64,000 bases of DNA from contig NW_003101682.1 in assembly GCF_000003855.2 (NCBI RefSeq), forward strand, positions 3,412,046 through 3,476,045, read 5' to 3'. Shown here piece by piece: positions 20,984 through 33,737 of the stretch. A program made the translations under genes and the position numbers. A model generated the notes under the pieces. That model saw only the letters and a program-made list of their open reading frames with translations. It was not told the DNA's origin and ran no database searches. Numbering within the stretch: position 1 is the first letter of the stretch; each line of letters begins with the position of its first letter. The DNA comes from Blastomyces gilchristii SLH14081. Taxonomy: Eukaryota; Ascomycota; Eurotiomycetes; Onygenales; Ajellomycetaceae.

Positions 20984-23900
20984 ATGAATATACAATAAAA
21001 ATAACAAAAAAAGTTTAAAAACTCTTCAAAAATTACATTTATTTAAAATAATGTGAATAGAAACTCAAATTGCATTTATTCTTGTCTTCAGATTGCATTT
21101 GAATAAAAAGTTGACTTTGTACTTTCTCAAGAATCAAACTTTGATACTGAGTAAAAGTACATCATTTCTCATTCAAGATATTACTACTTTCTTACTGAAA
21201 AATCTGAGATAAAATCAAGAGCAGTGATTTATGAAAGAAAAAGATTAAGATATTAATTTAATTTAAGATTTGATATCATATCTGACTCTGATATTCTAGT
21301 GAGTGATATTATAGATAAAGAGAATGAGTTTGATACTATTCAACTTATAAATATCTATAATGAAAAGTCATTGAAAGAAAACAACAATACCTGAATAATT
21401 GATAGAGGATTTTTGAATATAACTTTCTTAAAAAACTCTATAATTGTAGAAGACTTCAATGCACATCATCTCTGATGAAACTCAGAGTGCACAAGAGCAG
21501 TAAGAGCAGATAAACTGGTTGAATAAACTTTTAAACATTCAATAGATTTAGTTAACAAGTCTGATCAACAAACATTCTTTAGAAAAGACATGAAACAAAA
21601 ATCTATTATAGATCTCACTTTCATATCACAAAATCTAATTGAAAAAAGACTTATAAACTGATTTATTAATTCAAATGAAATCTCAGAATCAGATCATAAG
21701 ATCATTCAATTTGATATTAAACTAAGTGAAAAACAAAGAAGTGAAAATCCTTTTCTCTCTAATCAGTATAACTTTGAAAAAGCTGATTGAAAAGCAGTTA
21801 AAGAAAGAGTAAAACAGCTGAAATCTGAAAGACAGAGTGAGCTCTATTGAAATCAAAGTCAAGATATCTCAAATGAAATACTTGAGAATAGAGTAAAGCT
21901 GATTACATCTATTCTTCTAATAAGTATTGAAGAAAATATTTCAAAGAAAAAGTCTTCTGAGTATTTCAATCCTTGATGAAATAAGAATATCACTTCTAAA
22001 AGAAAGCAATTAGTCACTGTGAAGAGAGATTGAAAGAATAACTTAATATCTGATGAAGAGTTCAAAGCTATTTGAAATGAGTATTTTTCAGATATTAAAA
22101 AAGTCAAAACAGATTACTGGAACAAATTTCTTAAAGAAGTATAAGAAAAAGAAGTTTTTAAAGTCTTTAACTATACTAAAACAAGAAGTGTAGCAAAGCT
22201 TTTAATCTTAGAATATGAATTTCAGAATGAATTGTATACAGCAAACTCTTTTGAGGAAAAATATCAAGCTTTTATAAGAATTCTCTTTCAAAACTCATCA
22301 CATTTAAAAGAGAAGAGTATGTCATTTCATGAATATATTGATGAAAATAACTGGGAATGATCTAAGCTTACATGTGATGAACTAGAGTCAGCAATATTCT
22401 CAAGTTCAATTAAAACTGCTGCAGAGCCTGATTTAATTAATCATTTAATTATTCAAAACACATATTTCTACTTGAAGAATGAATATTTTGAGCTCTTTTT
22501 CAATCTCTTAAAAAATGATTATCATTCTGAATGCTGGAGAGAAGCTACTGGAGTAATCCTTGCAAAATCTAATAGAAAAGCTTCAATTTTTAAGTCATAT
22601 AGAGTAATATCTCTGTTGAACTGTTTAAGAAAAGTTCTAGAAAAGATAATAGCTACTAGATTTTCTTTTATAAGCTCTATTAGTGATTCTCTTCTATTTA
22701 ATGAATAAATGAGAGATAGAAAACAATGTTCTGCAATTGACACTGTTCTCTCAGTTATTCATGATATTCAAGTAGCAAAATATGAAGACCTGGTCTCAAC
22801 TGCAGTTTTTATAAACATAAAAGATGCATTTGATCATGTTTCAAAGTCTAAGATGATTCAAACTTTGAAGATGTTAAAACTGTCACTTTCTCTAATAAAA
22901 TGAGGTAATTATTTCATATCTAAAAGAATTATACAACTATTCTTTGATGAAAGAAAACAAGATAAAACTGAGATAAAAATAGAAGTATCATAAGAATCTT
23001 CAATCTCATCTGTTTTATTTGCAATATACACTGTGTATCTATTGAAGAATAGAGAGATGAAAATAGTGAGATCTTCAAGTTATGTAGATAATATTGATTT
23101 ACTCTACAGTTTAAAGACAATCAAAGAGAATTTAGAAGTAATTGAGAAAGCAGTAAAGAAAATCTTTGTTAGAGCAGATATCAATCTAATTCAATTTGAT
23201 ATGAATAAAACTGAGTTAATTCACTTTTTTTCCAGATTTAATGAGAAAGAACTAAGTCTAACTCTTTTGAATAAAGAGATTAAACCCAGTTTGAATGTCA
23301 AATGACTAGAAGTATGGTTAAACTCTAAGTTGAATTTTAAATATCATATTCAACAAAGAATCATCAAGACAGAGAGACTACTTAATAGTATAATCAGACT
23401 ATCAAATACTGAGAGAGGTCTATTTTTCAGGCTATAGAACAGTTATACATAGCCTGTATTATCTCAGTAGCTGATTATGAAGTTCAAGTTTGATGAAATA
23501 ATCAAGATAACTTCACTGAACTGTTTCAAAGTCTATAAAACAGAGCTTTGAGAAGAATTCTGAGAGCATTCAAATCATCTTCTATTAAAGCAATGAAAAT
23601 TGAAGCTTCAATTCTATCTTCTGCTATTCAATTTGAAAAGGCCTGTATGAACTATGCTCTGAGAGTCATGAAGATGAGCTTAAATCATATAATCAGAGAA
23701 AGAGTCTCTTCTTCATTTTCATCAGTCAACTCAGAAAATGAACTGAATTGAAATAGATTTCTTAATTAAAATGAGAATAATACTTTAAAGAAAATGTTCT
23801 CTCTCAACTGTATAGACTATGTTCACTTATTAAGAATTAATTTTCTTCATTAAATGTTGAGAAAATTGATCATGAGAAGTTATCTCTCTGGAGAGAAAAG

Positions 23901-24935
23901 CTGAAATCTCTCATAGACTTATAAATAGATGAACTATCTAAAGAGAGAGAATATGAACAGTATTTGAAGAAGATCTCTATAATTAATATAAAAGACTCTA
24001 TTCTGATTTACTCAGATGACTCAAAAAATGAGAATTTGAATAGATTAGATGCAGACATTGCTTATACTCAAGATAATATCAATTTTATCTCAGATCTCTG
24101 GAATTTAGACTGTGAATCTGAAGTCTTTGATGCTGAACTATTTGCAATAGTGAAAGCTTTCAAACTCATTGAAATAAAATCTTATAAAAGAGAAAATAGT
24201 TTGAAACAGACATGAATATTTTCTGATAGTCAAGCTGCTTTAAAAAGACTTAGAAATAGTCAGATTTATAATGATCAAATGAATCTTGAACTGATTTTAA
24301 ACTCTGTTTTGAAAATTCAAAAGAGAAGAATAACACAACTGATAATTCATCTGCATTGAGTTCATACTTATATGAATATTCATGATAATGAATTGACTGA
24401 TTCAGCTGTAAAAAAGAGTTCAGAATTAAGCAGATCTATTCAAAAAACAGTGTCTTGATCTTTTATAAAGAGAAAGATAAAAGAATCTTGTTTAAATAAG
24501 TGAAATGAAAGCTGGTAGAAACAAAAGAAGAGCATACATTATTCAAGATTTGAGATAAAATCAAAGTGAAAATCTTGTTCAATTAAATGCAAAAAGAATA
24601 TATTCTCATTTATAAGTCAGCTAAAACTAGAACATGGTTTTTTGAAAATCTATATACAAAGATTTGATGATAGATTTGATTCAACAGAGTGCTCATTCTG
24701 CAATGCAAATGAAAATCCTGAGCATATTATAATACATTGTGCATTATACAATAGTCTCAGAGTCAGATTAAAGAAGAAGTATGATTTAAATCAATTAAAT
24801 ATGAGGTTCTTATTCTCAACTGAGACAGGAATTAAATACTTAATAGACTTTCTATCAGAAACTCAAGCAGCTACAAGAAAATGACTCAATTCAGAAGTAT
24901 CTGAATATGAAGAGGTGGAAATTGATTAGATATAG
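20984..24935 (+). pseudogene. LINE C ORF2
   Basis: Same layout as A, about 1,317 codons. Endonuclease EDFNAHH near 21450 (Gly to Glu). The RT fingers read CWREATGVILAKSNRK near 22532, with TGG kept. The RT catalytic box SYVDNID near 23080 has its second Asp changed to Asn, which should abolish activity. RNase H keeps IYSDDSKNENL near 24010, DAELFAIVKAFKL near 24130 and FSDSQAALKRL. The C-terminal CSFCN...EHIIIHC is intact near 24690. TAG at 24927 is CAG in A, so the true stop is 24933-24935. Confidence 0.88.
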
Positions 24936-25310
24936 TCTGTTAAAACAGCTATACACTATGTTTTAATAATTTTATTTTGTTATAGTCTCTCTTTACTGTA
25001 CTTATTTCTTTCTGTTCTTTTCTATCTATCTATTTAATGTGTCTATCTTTAAGACTATGTTCTCTTTTCCTTTGTCATGATATTTTCAAATGGTTTCAAA
25101 GTATCAGAAGGTGTTGAAATACTGCAATTTGTAAACAGTTTTTGTATTCTGAGCTGGAATTTTCTGATTTTGCATATCTGAAATTGATAAGTGTATAATA
25201 GTTGACTCTATAGATATAGGAAAAACTCTGAGAACTAAAGGTTCTCAGGTAGATATTATAGTCTCTGACTGCATACATCTATAATTGAAGAATAATAATA
25301 ATAATAATAA
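24936..25310 (+). other. LINE C 3' UTR
   Basis: The hairpin CTGAGAAC / GTTCTCAG lies at 25228-25248, followed by the conserved TGCATA...TATAAT...AAGAAT block at 25270-25296 and (AAT)n. On the opposite strand 25096-25278 stays open for 60 codons, as in I, D and J. Confidence 0.85.
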
Positions 25311-25757
25311 TCAAGCAGCTGTAAGAAAATTACTGAATTCATAAATATTTAAATATGAAGAAATGAAAATTGATCTGATATAGTCTGTTAAAACAGCTAT
25401 ACACTAGTTTTTAATATTTTTGTTATATTATAGTCTCTCTTTACTTTAGTTTTTCTTTTCTGTTCTTTTCTATCTACTTATTTAATGTGTCTATCTTTAA
25501 AACTATGTTCTCTTTTCTTTTGTCATGATATTTCTAAATGATTTTAAAGTATCAGAAGGTGTTAAAATACTGTAATTTGTAAAGAGTTTTTATATTCTGA
25601 GCTCAAACTTTCTGATTTTATATATCTGAAATTGATAAATGTATAATAGTTGACTTTATAGATATTAACAAAACCTTGAGAACTAAATGTTTTCAGGTAG
25701 ATGTTATACTCTCTGACTGTATACATCTATAATTAAAGAATAATAATGATAATAATG
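25311..25757 (+). mobile_element. LINE B, fragment 3 (3' end)
   Basis: This completes LINE B: the last ORF2 codons, a more degraded 3' UTR with the hairpin blurred, and an interrupted tail. No matching duplication was found left of 3818. Bases 25758-25831 between B and E hold nothing recognisable but include an unmutated AGCCGG. Confidence 0.85.
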
Positions 25758-25831
25758 AGAATTCAAGTGCTTATAGCCGGTCAAGCTCTACAGATATTCA
25801 GATGTATGAAAGGCTTAATTAGACTGATGTC

Positions 25832-26804
25832 ATTATTATTATTATTATTATTCTTTTATTATAGATGTATACAGTCAGAGACTATAATATCTATCTGAAA
25901 ACTTTTAGTGCTCAGAGTTTTTCTAGTATCTGTAAAGCAAATTATTATACATGTGCCAATTTTAGCTCAGAATACAAAAACCTCTTATAAATTACAGTAT
26001 TTTTAATATCTTCTGATACTTTTAAAATCATTTAGAAAGTATCATAATATAAGAAAAGAAATAAAGTCTTAATGATAGACACAATAGATAGAAAAGAAAA
26101 GAAAAGAAACTGTAAGAAAAGAAAGAAAACTGTAAGAAAAGAGAATAATAAAATAAACATGTTTAAAGAGAGTATATAGCTGTTTTAACAGACTATATCT
26201 GATCAATTTTCCCCTCTACATATTCAGACAGTTCTGAATTCAGTTATTTTCTTGTGACTGTTTAAGTTTCTGATAGAAAATCTATTAGATATTTAATTTC
26301 TATCTCAGTTGAGAATAAGAATCTTATATTTATTTAATATATATCATACTTCACTTTCAATCTCACTCTGAAATTATTGTATAATACACAGTGCATTACA
26401 ATATGCTCAGAATTCTCAGTTGAATAGCAGAATAAGTATTTTCTTGAATTGAATCTGTTATTAAATCTTTGAATATAAGATTTGAACTAGCTATGTTTCA
26501 GTTTGAGCTGAATTATAGATGAGAATGTTTTCTTTTTACATTTTATTAAACAGGATTTTCACTTGAGTTTTGTTTTAAATCTTGAAAAATGTATACTCTT
26601 CTTTTGACTTTGCCAGCTTTCATTTCACTTATTTAAACAAGATTCTTTTATCTTTCTCTTTATAAAACATCAGAACACTATTTTCTGAATAGATGTGCTT
26701 AATTCTGAACTTCTTTTTACAGGTAGATCTGCCATTTCATTATCATAGATATTCATATGCACAGAAACTCAGTGTAGATGTATTATCATTTTTGACTTTC
26801 TTCT
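25832..26804 (-). mobile_element. LINE E fragment, 3' part
   Basis: A minus-strand LINE tail: (ATT)n at 25832, the 3' UTR, then the ORF2 C-terminus and late RNase H up to 26804, where gypsy H's LTR interrupts it. It is more decayed than A or C (the antisense frame is broken and its loop region is shortened). Its continuation is not found beyond H. Confidence 0.85.
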
Positions 26805-27076
26805 TGTAACAGGCCGCGCCCGATCAATTATATAGACTATTTTATTACACTTTACAGATTTCTACTGAGGCCCCGATTCTCATTCGCCGATTCTCAGCTG
26901 AAAACCCATGAAATTCCTATTCTTCCGCCCCGAAGCTTCACTGTGTATGTGTATAAATATTCACTTCAATCACTGATCTCTGTACTTTCTCTTTCTTTTT
27001 CTGTTCTAATGTTTTTCACTTTGTTAAATAAGACCTATAAATATCATACTGATCTAGTCAGTGTAGACCTCTTATA
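26805..27076 (+). repeat. 5' LTR of gypsy H
   Basis: This 272-bp LTR starts TGTAACAGGCCGCGCCCGAT and ends CTCTTATA (CA changed to TA). It keeps about six CpG, including GCCGCGCCCG and CGCCGATT, so it is one of the less mutated LTRs here. Confidence 0.88.
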
Positions 27077-27381
27077 CTTGAAAAATGTTCATTGTCTTCT
27101 TATTAGAAATGATTAGTTATTGAGAAGATATCTGAACACATAACAATATGTAAGAAATAGAAAAAGAATCAATCAGTTAAGCCGACACTGAGTTCTTAGA
27201 TAAAAGCTTGCTCACCAGTCACTCTGACTTCATAACAAGATCTTATGAAGAGAATAAGATCTCACAAAGAGAATATCAGTGAAAGACCTGAGAGTTTTGA
27301 CACTCTAGATGTATGAAATTTTTATACAATTACACTTCTGCAGATTTCACAGATATCACATATTCAAAGAATGATATAATC

Positions 27382-29375
27382 ATGTCTAATGATAACATGA
27401 GAGAACTCTTGAACACAAGCATAAATGCATCATAAAAGAGGAAATAGTTTGAAAGAGGCATGAATATTCTCTGATAGTTAAGCTGCTTTAAAAAGACTTA
27501 GAAATAGTCAGATTCAAAATGATCAAATGAATCTTGAACTGATCTTAAACTCTGTTTTGAAAATTCAAAAGAGAAGAACATCAAAGCTGATAATTTATCT
27601 ACACTGAGTTCCTGCTCATATGAATATTCATGACAATGAATTGGCTGATTCAGCTGCAAAAAAGAGTTCAGAATTAAGCAGATCTATTCAAAAAATTATG
27701 TTCTGATCTTTTATAAAGAGAAAATTAAAAGAATCTTGTTTAGACAAGTGAAATGAAAGCTGACAGATACAAAAGAAGAGTATACATTGTTCAAGATTTG
27801 AAACAAAACTCAAGTGAAAATCTTGTGCAATTAAATGTAAAAAGAAAATATTCTCATCTATAATACAGCTGAAACTATGACATGGCTATTTCAAATCTTA
27901 TATGCAAAGATTTGATGATAGATTTGATTCAATAGAATGCTCATTCTGCAATGTAAATGAGAATCCTGAGCATATTGTAATATACTGTGCATTATATAAT
28001 AGTCTCAGAGTCAGATTGAAAGAGAAGTATAATCTAAATTAATTAAATATAAGATTCTTATTCTCAACTGAGACAGGAATTAAATACTTAATAGACTGTC
28101 TATCAGAAACTCAAGCAGCTACAAGAAAATGGCTAAATTCAGAAATATCTGAATATGAAGAGAAGGAAATCAATTAGATATAGTCTGTTAAAACAGCTAT
28201 ATACTATCTTTTAATAATTTGTTTTGTTACAGTCTCTCTTTACTTTATCTTTTTCTTTCAATTCTTTTCTATCTATCTATTTAATGTGTCTATCTTTAAG
28301 ACTGTGTTCTCTTTTCTTTTGTCATGATATTGTCAAATAGTTTCAAAGTATCAGAAGATGATAAAATACTGCAATTTGTAAACAGTTTTTATATTCTGAG
28401 CTGGAATTTTCTGATTTTGCATATCTGAAATTGATGAATGTATAATAGTTAACTTTACAGATACAGGAAAAACCCTGAGAACTAAAAGTTCTCAGGCAGA
28501 TGTCATAGTCTCTGACTGCATACATCTATAATTGAAGAATAATAATAATAATAATAAAGTATAAATGCAATATCACAGTGACTTGAAGCAATGTTGAAAT
28601 TACAACAACAATAAATAGTCAATATGCACGCGAATCAACAATATTAATATGTGGAAATTCAATGATTCACTCAACAAGAAACCCCTGCAATTTCAACACT
28701 GACAGAATTGAATATGAATACAATGCAAGCGCTGAAGAAATGCTTAGATACTCTCACATATATCAATACTTCTGATCTCACTCTCTACTTATCATGAAGG
28801 CTGGAAATGCTTGTAAAACTAAGTGTAGATGAAGATGTCATCAGTTTGCTAATCAATCAAGATTGATGTACCAAGGAACAATTGAAGAATCGCATAAAAC
28901 AGAAGTTTCATCTATGAATGAAAGCATGTGAATCAGCATTGCAAACACCTGATAACATTATCAAATATCTTGATGAGTTGTTCTGAGACACTGCCATGTA
29001 ATAGAAAGTATTAGATTGATTACAGAGTGTCTGACAGAGAAATACTTCTCTTATAACATTCATCTCTGACTTCAACATCAAGATTCTAGAAGCAGGTGGT
29101 CAACCTTGAGACAATTGAATAAAGATTAGTATGCTCAAGAAGACATTAACTTTTGAACTCTTACAGACTCTTGTAAGTGTAGATGAAGATCAGACTTATG
29201 AAGGTTTCTGTGTATAACTCTGAACAATGAATAACTGTCTTATCACGCTCAAGAGTATACAGAACAGTGGCAGAAGATGTTACATCTCAGTTACTCATAC
29301 ATCTGCACTGAGAAATAACAACAATGATGCAGATGCTATGAACTGAGTAGACTTGAATATCTACACACAAGTGAG
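27382..29375 (+). pseudogene. gag: Gypsy H gag, interrupted by LINE I
   Basis: The same MSNDN start as M at 27382. The frame is broken by LINE I (27430-28556) and continues with sequence homologous to M 4570-5390. It ends before the knuckle. Trp positions frequently read TGA. Non-functional. Confidence 0.8.
27430..28556 (+). mobile_element. LINE I, strongly 5'-truncated
   Basis: A 1.13-kb copy holding only late RNase H, the C-terminal zinc motif (CSFCN...EHIVIYC) and the 3' UTR. Target duplication AAGCATAAATGCA (27417-27429) and AAGTATAAATGCA (28557-28569) differ by one C-to-T. The 3' hairpin at 28474-28496 is a perfect 10-bp stem with an AAA loop. The antisense 60-codon frame at 28343-28525 is open. 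Confidence 0.93.
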
Positions 29376-29757
29376 ATTATTATTATTATTATTATTTTTC
29401 AATTATAGATGTATGTAGTCAGAGACTATGACATCTACCTGAGAACCTTTAATTCTCAGAGTTTTTCCTATATCTATAGAGTCAACTATTATACATTTAC
29501 CAATTTCAGATATGCAAAATCAGAAAATTTCAGCTCAGAATACAAAAACTGTTTACAAATTACAGTATTTCAATATCTTCTGATACTTTGAAACCAGTTG
29601 AAAATATCATGACAAAGGAAAAGAGAACATATTCTTAAAGATAGACATATTAAATAGATAGATAGAAAAGAACAGAAAAGAAAAAGTAAAGTAAAGAGAG
29701 ACTATAATATAATAAAAATATTAAAAAATAGTGTATAGCTGTTTTAACAGACTATAT
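29376..29757 (-). other. LINE D 3' UTR
   Basis: It carries the tail, the mutated 3' hairpin (near 29438-29462) and conserved TATAAT block. The plus strand is open for 60 codons at 29409-29591, antisense to the LINE. Confidence 0.82.
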
Positions 29758-32700
29758 CTAATCAATTATCACATCTTCATATTCAGATACTTCTGAATTC
29801 AGCCATTTTCTTATAGCTGCTTGAGTTTCTGATAGAAAGTCTATTAAGTATTTAATTCCTGTCTCAGTTGAGAATAAGAATCTCATATTTAATTAATTTA
29901 GATCATACTTCTCTTTCAATCTGACTCTGAGACTATTGTATAATGTACAATGTATTATAATATACTCAGAATTTTCATTTGCATTACAGAATAAGCACTC
30001 TGTTGAATCAAATCTATCATCAAATCTTTGTATATAGAATTTGAAATAATCATATTCTAGTTTCAGCTGAATTATAGATAAGAACATTTTCTTTTTACAT
30101 TTAATTAAACAAGATTTTCACTTTGATTTTATCTCAAATCTTGAATAATGTATACTCTTCTTTTATTTCTGTCAGCTTTCATTTCACTTGTCTAAACAAG
30201 ATTCTTTTATCTTTCTCTTTATGAAAGATCAGAACACTGTTTTTTGAATAGATCTGCTTAATTCTGAACTCTTTTTTCCAGCTGAATCAGTCAATTTATT
30301 GTCATGAATATTCATATGAGTGGAAACTTAGTGTAGATGAATTATCAGTTTTAATATTCTTCTCTTTTGAATTTTTAAAACAGAGTTTAAAATCAGTTCA
30401 AGATTCATTTGATTATTATGAATCTGACTATTTCTAAGTCTTTTTAACACAGCTTAACTATCAGAGAATATTTATATCTCTTTCAAATTATTTTCTCTTT
30501 TATGAGATTTTATTTCAAGAAGTTTGAAAGCATTCACTATTATAAATAGTTCAGTATCAAAGACTTCAGATTCACAGTCTAAATTTCAGAAATCTAAGAT
30601 AAAATTGATATTATCTTCAGTATAAGCAATATCTGTGTCTACTCTATTCAAATTCTCATTTTTTGAGTCATCTGAGTAAACCAGAATAGAGTCTTTTATA
30701 TTGATTGTAGAGATCTTCTTTAAATACTATTCATATTCTCTCTCTTTAGATAGTTCACTTATTTATAAGTCTATGAGAGATTTCAGCTTTTCTCTTCAGA
30801 GAGATATCTTCTCATGATCAACTTTTTTAATATTTAAAGAAGAAAATTGATTTTTAATCAGTGAGTATAGTCTGTACAGTTGAGAAGACATTTTCTTTGA
30901 AGAATTATTTTTATTTCAATCAAGAAATCTATTTCAATTCAGTTCATTTTCAGAGTTAGTTGATGAAAATGAATAAGAGACTCTTTCTCTGATTATATAA
31001 TTTAAGCTCATCTTTATAACTCTCAGAGCATAGTTTATACAGGTCTTTTCAAATCTAATAGCAGAAGAAGAAATTGAAGCTTCAATTTTCATTACTTTAA
31101 TAGAAGATGATTTGAATGTTCTCAGAATTCTTCTCAAAGCTCTGTTTTACAGACTTTGAAAGAGTTCAGTGAAATTTTCTTGATTATTTCATCAAACTTG
31201 AACTTCATAATCAGCTACTGAGGTAATTCAGGCTATATATAACTGTCTCATAGCCTGGAAGAATAGATCTCTCTCTGTATTTAATAGTCTGATTATGTTG
31301 TTCAATAGTCTTTCTACCTTGATAGTTCTGTATTGAATATAATATTTAAAATTCAACTTGGAGTTTAATCATACTTCTAATTATTTGATATTTAAACTGG
31401 GTTTAATCTCTCTATTTAAAAGAGTTAGAGATAGTTCTTTCTCATTAAATCTAGAAAAGAAATGAATTAACTCAGTTTTATTTCTATTAAATTGAATTTA
31501 GTTCATATCTGCTCTAACAAAGATTTTCTTTACAGCTTTTTCAATCACTTTCAAATTCTCTTTAATAGTTTTTGAGCTGTAGACTAGATCAATATCATTC
31601 ATATAACTCAGAGATTGCACTATTTTCATATTTGTATTTTTGAATACATATACAGTGTAAATTGCAAATAAAATGAGTGAGATTGAAGATTCTTACAGTA
31701 CTTCTATTTTTATCTCAGTCTTATCTTATTTCATTTCATTAAAGAAAAGTTATATGATTCTTTTAGATATAAAACAGTTAACTCATTTTATTAGAGAAAG
31801 TGACAGTTTTAACATCTTCAAAGTCTGAATTAACTTTGACTTTGAAACATGATTAAATACTTCTTTTATATCAATAAAAACTGCTGATAAGACCAGATCT
31901 TCATACTTTACTATTTAAATATTATAAATAACTGAGAGAAGAGTATTAATTATATAACATTGTTTTCTATCTCTCATTTATTCACTGAATAAAAGAGAGT
32001 TATTAATAGAGCTTATAAAAGATAGTTGAGTAGTCAATATCCTTTCTAAAACCTTTTTTATACAGTTCAATAGAGATATTACTCTATATGACTTAGAAAT
32101 TGAAGTTTTTCTATTAGATTTTATAAGAATCACTTCAGTGACTTCTCTTCAGCATTCAGAATAATATTTATTTTATAAGAGATTGAAAAAGAGTGTAAAA
32201 TATTTATTCTTTAAGTAGAAGTATGTATTTTAAATAATTAAGTGATTAATTGAATCAGACTCTGCAGCAGTTTTAACTGAACTTGAGAAGATAGCTGACT
32301 CTAATTCATCTTATGTAGAATCAGGCCATTCTCAGTCATTTTCATCAATATAGTTAAGAAATGATATATTCTCTTTCTCTGAATCTGAATCTGATGAGTT
32401 TTGAAAGAGAATTCTTATAAAAGTATAATATTTTTTCTCAAAAGAGTTTGCTGTATATAATTCATTCTGAAACTCATATTCTAAGGCTGAAAGTTTTACT
32501 ACATTTCTTGTTTTAGTATAGTTAAAAGCTTTAAAAACTGTCTTTTCTTATACTTCTTCAAGAAATCTATTCCAGTAGTCTGTTTTAGCTCTTTTAATAT
32601 CTGAAAAATATTTATTTGTGACAGCTTTGAACTCTATATCAGATATTATATTATTCTTTCAATCTCTTCTAACAGTAGCTAATTGTTTTCTTTTAGATGA

Positions 32701-33709
32701 GATATTCTCATTTCATCAAGATTTTGAATACTCAGAAGACTTTCTCTTTGAAATATTATCTTTAACATTTATTAGAATAATAGATGTAATGAGCTTCACT
32801 CTATTCTCAAGCATTTCATTTGAGATATCTTGATCAGAATTTCAATATAGCTCACTCTATCTTTGAGATTTTAACAGTTTTGTACTTTCTTCAACTGCTT
32901 TTCAATCAGCTTTTTCATAGTTAAACTGATTAGAGAGAAGAGAGTTTTCACTCATTTATTTTTTACTAAGTTTAATATCAAATTGAATAATCTCATGATC
33001 TGATTCTCATGTCTCATTTGAATCAATAAATCAGTTTACAAGTCTTTTTTTCATTAGATTTTATGATATGAAGATTACATCTATAATAGATTTCTGTTTC
33101 ATGTCTTTTCTAAAGAATGTTTGTTAATCAGACTTATTAATCAAATCTATTGAATGCTCAAAGATTCATTCAATCAGATTATCAGCTCTTACTACTCTCT
33201 TATATTCTGAATTTGATCAGAGATGATATGCATTGAAATCTTCTATAATTATAGAGTTTCTTGATAAAGTTATGTTCAGAAATTCTCTATCAATTGTTCA
33301 GATATTATTATTTTTCTTCAATGACTTTTCATTATAGATATTTATAAGCTGTATAGTATTAAACTCATTCTTTTTATCTATAATATTACTCATCAGAATA
33401 TCAGAGTCAGATATGATATTAAATCTTAGATTAAATTGATATCTTGATCTCTTTCTTTCATAGATCACTACTCTTGACTTTATCTCAGACTTTTGAGATA
33501 GAAAGCAGTAGTAGCTTAAATGACAAATGATGTATTTTTACTCAGCATTAAAACTCAGTTTCTGAAGCAGTATAAAATTAACTTTTTATTCAAATGTAAT
33601 TTAAAGATAAGAATAAATATAATTTGAGTTTCTATTCACATTATTTTGAATATATGTGATTTTTGAAGAGTTTTTAAACTTTTTTTATTATTTTTATTGT
33701 AAATTTATA
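29758..33709 (-). pseudogene. LINE D ORF2
   Basis: Endonuclease, RT, RNase H and C-terminal zinc motif in the same order as A and C. The expected ATG reads ATA at 33707-33709, a G-to-A loss of the start. The endonuclease motif near 33230 reads EDFNAYH. The RT box near 31590 reads SYMND, with the first Asp changed to Asn. RNase H keeps YSDDSKNENL near 30680. The open piece 29893-30087 covers the zinc motif, CLFCN...EYIIIHC with His to Tyr. Length matches C (about 1,317 codons). Confidence 0.87.
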
Positions 33710-33737
33710 CTTAAAGAGAGTAGAGATAGAGTAGAAT

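Larger units (their letters stand above)
17155..25310 (+). mobile_element. LINE C, near full length, split by SINE 2 and an assembly gap
   Basis: A LINE of the same family as A, inserted in LINE B. A perfect 12-bp target duplication, TCAAGCAGCTGT, lies at 17143-17154 and 25311-25322. It has the longest 5' end, matching the 5' end of D, so it is probably close to full length (about 7.7 kb without the SINE). It carries two 5' monomers, ORF1, ORF2, the 3' hairpin and the (AAT)n tail. The first roughly 450 bases are GC-rich and unmutated; the rest is strongly mutated. RT is inactive (see ORF2). Confidence 0.93.
26805..29375 (+). mobile_element. Gypsy element H, 5' LTR and gag only
   Basis: Same family as M. 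It has a 5' LTR, leader and most of gag, and ends abruptly at the (ATT)n end of LINE D without reaching the zinc knuckle. LINE I is inserted in its gag. The rest is not found to the right of LINE D, so H has been cut by a rearrangement or deletion. Confidence 0.85.
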
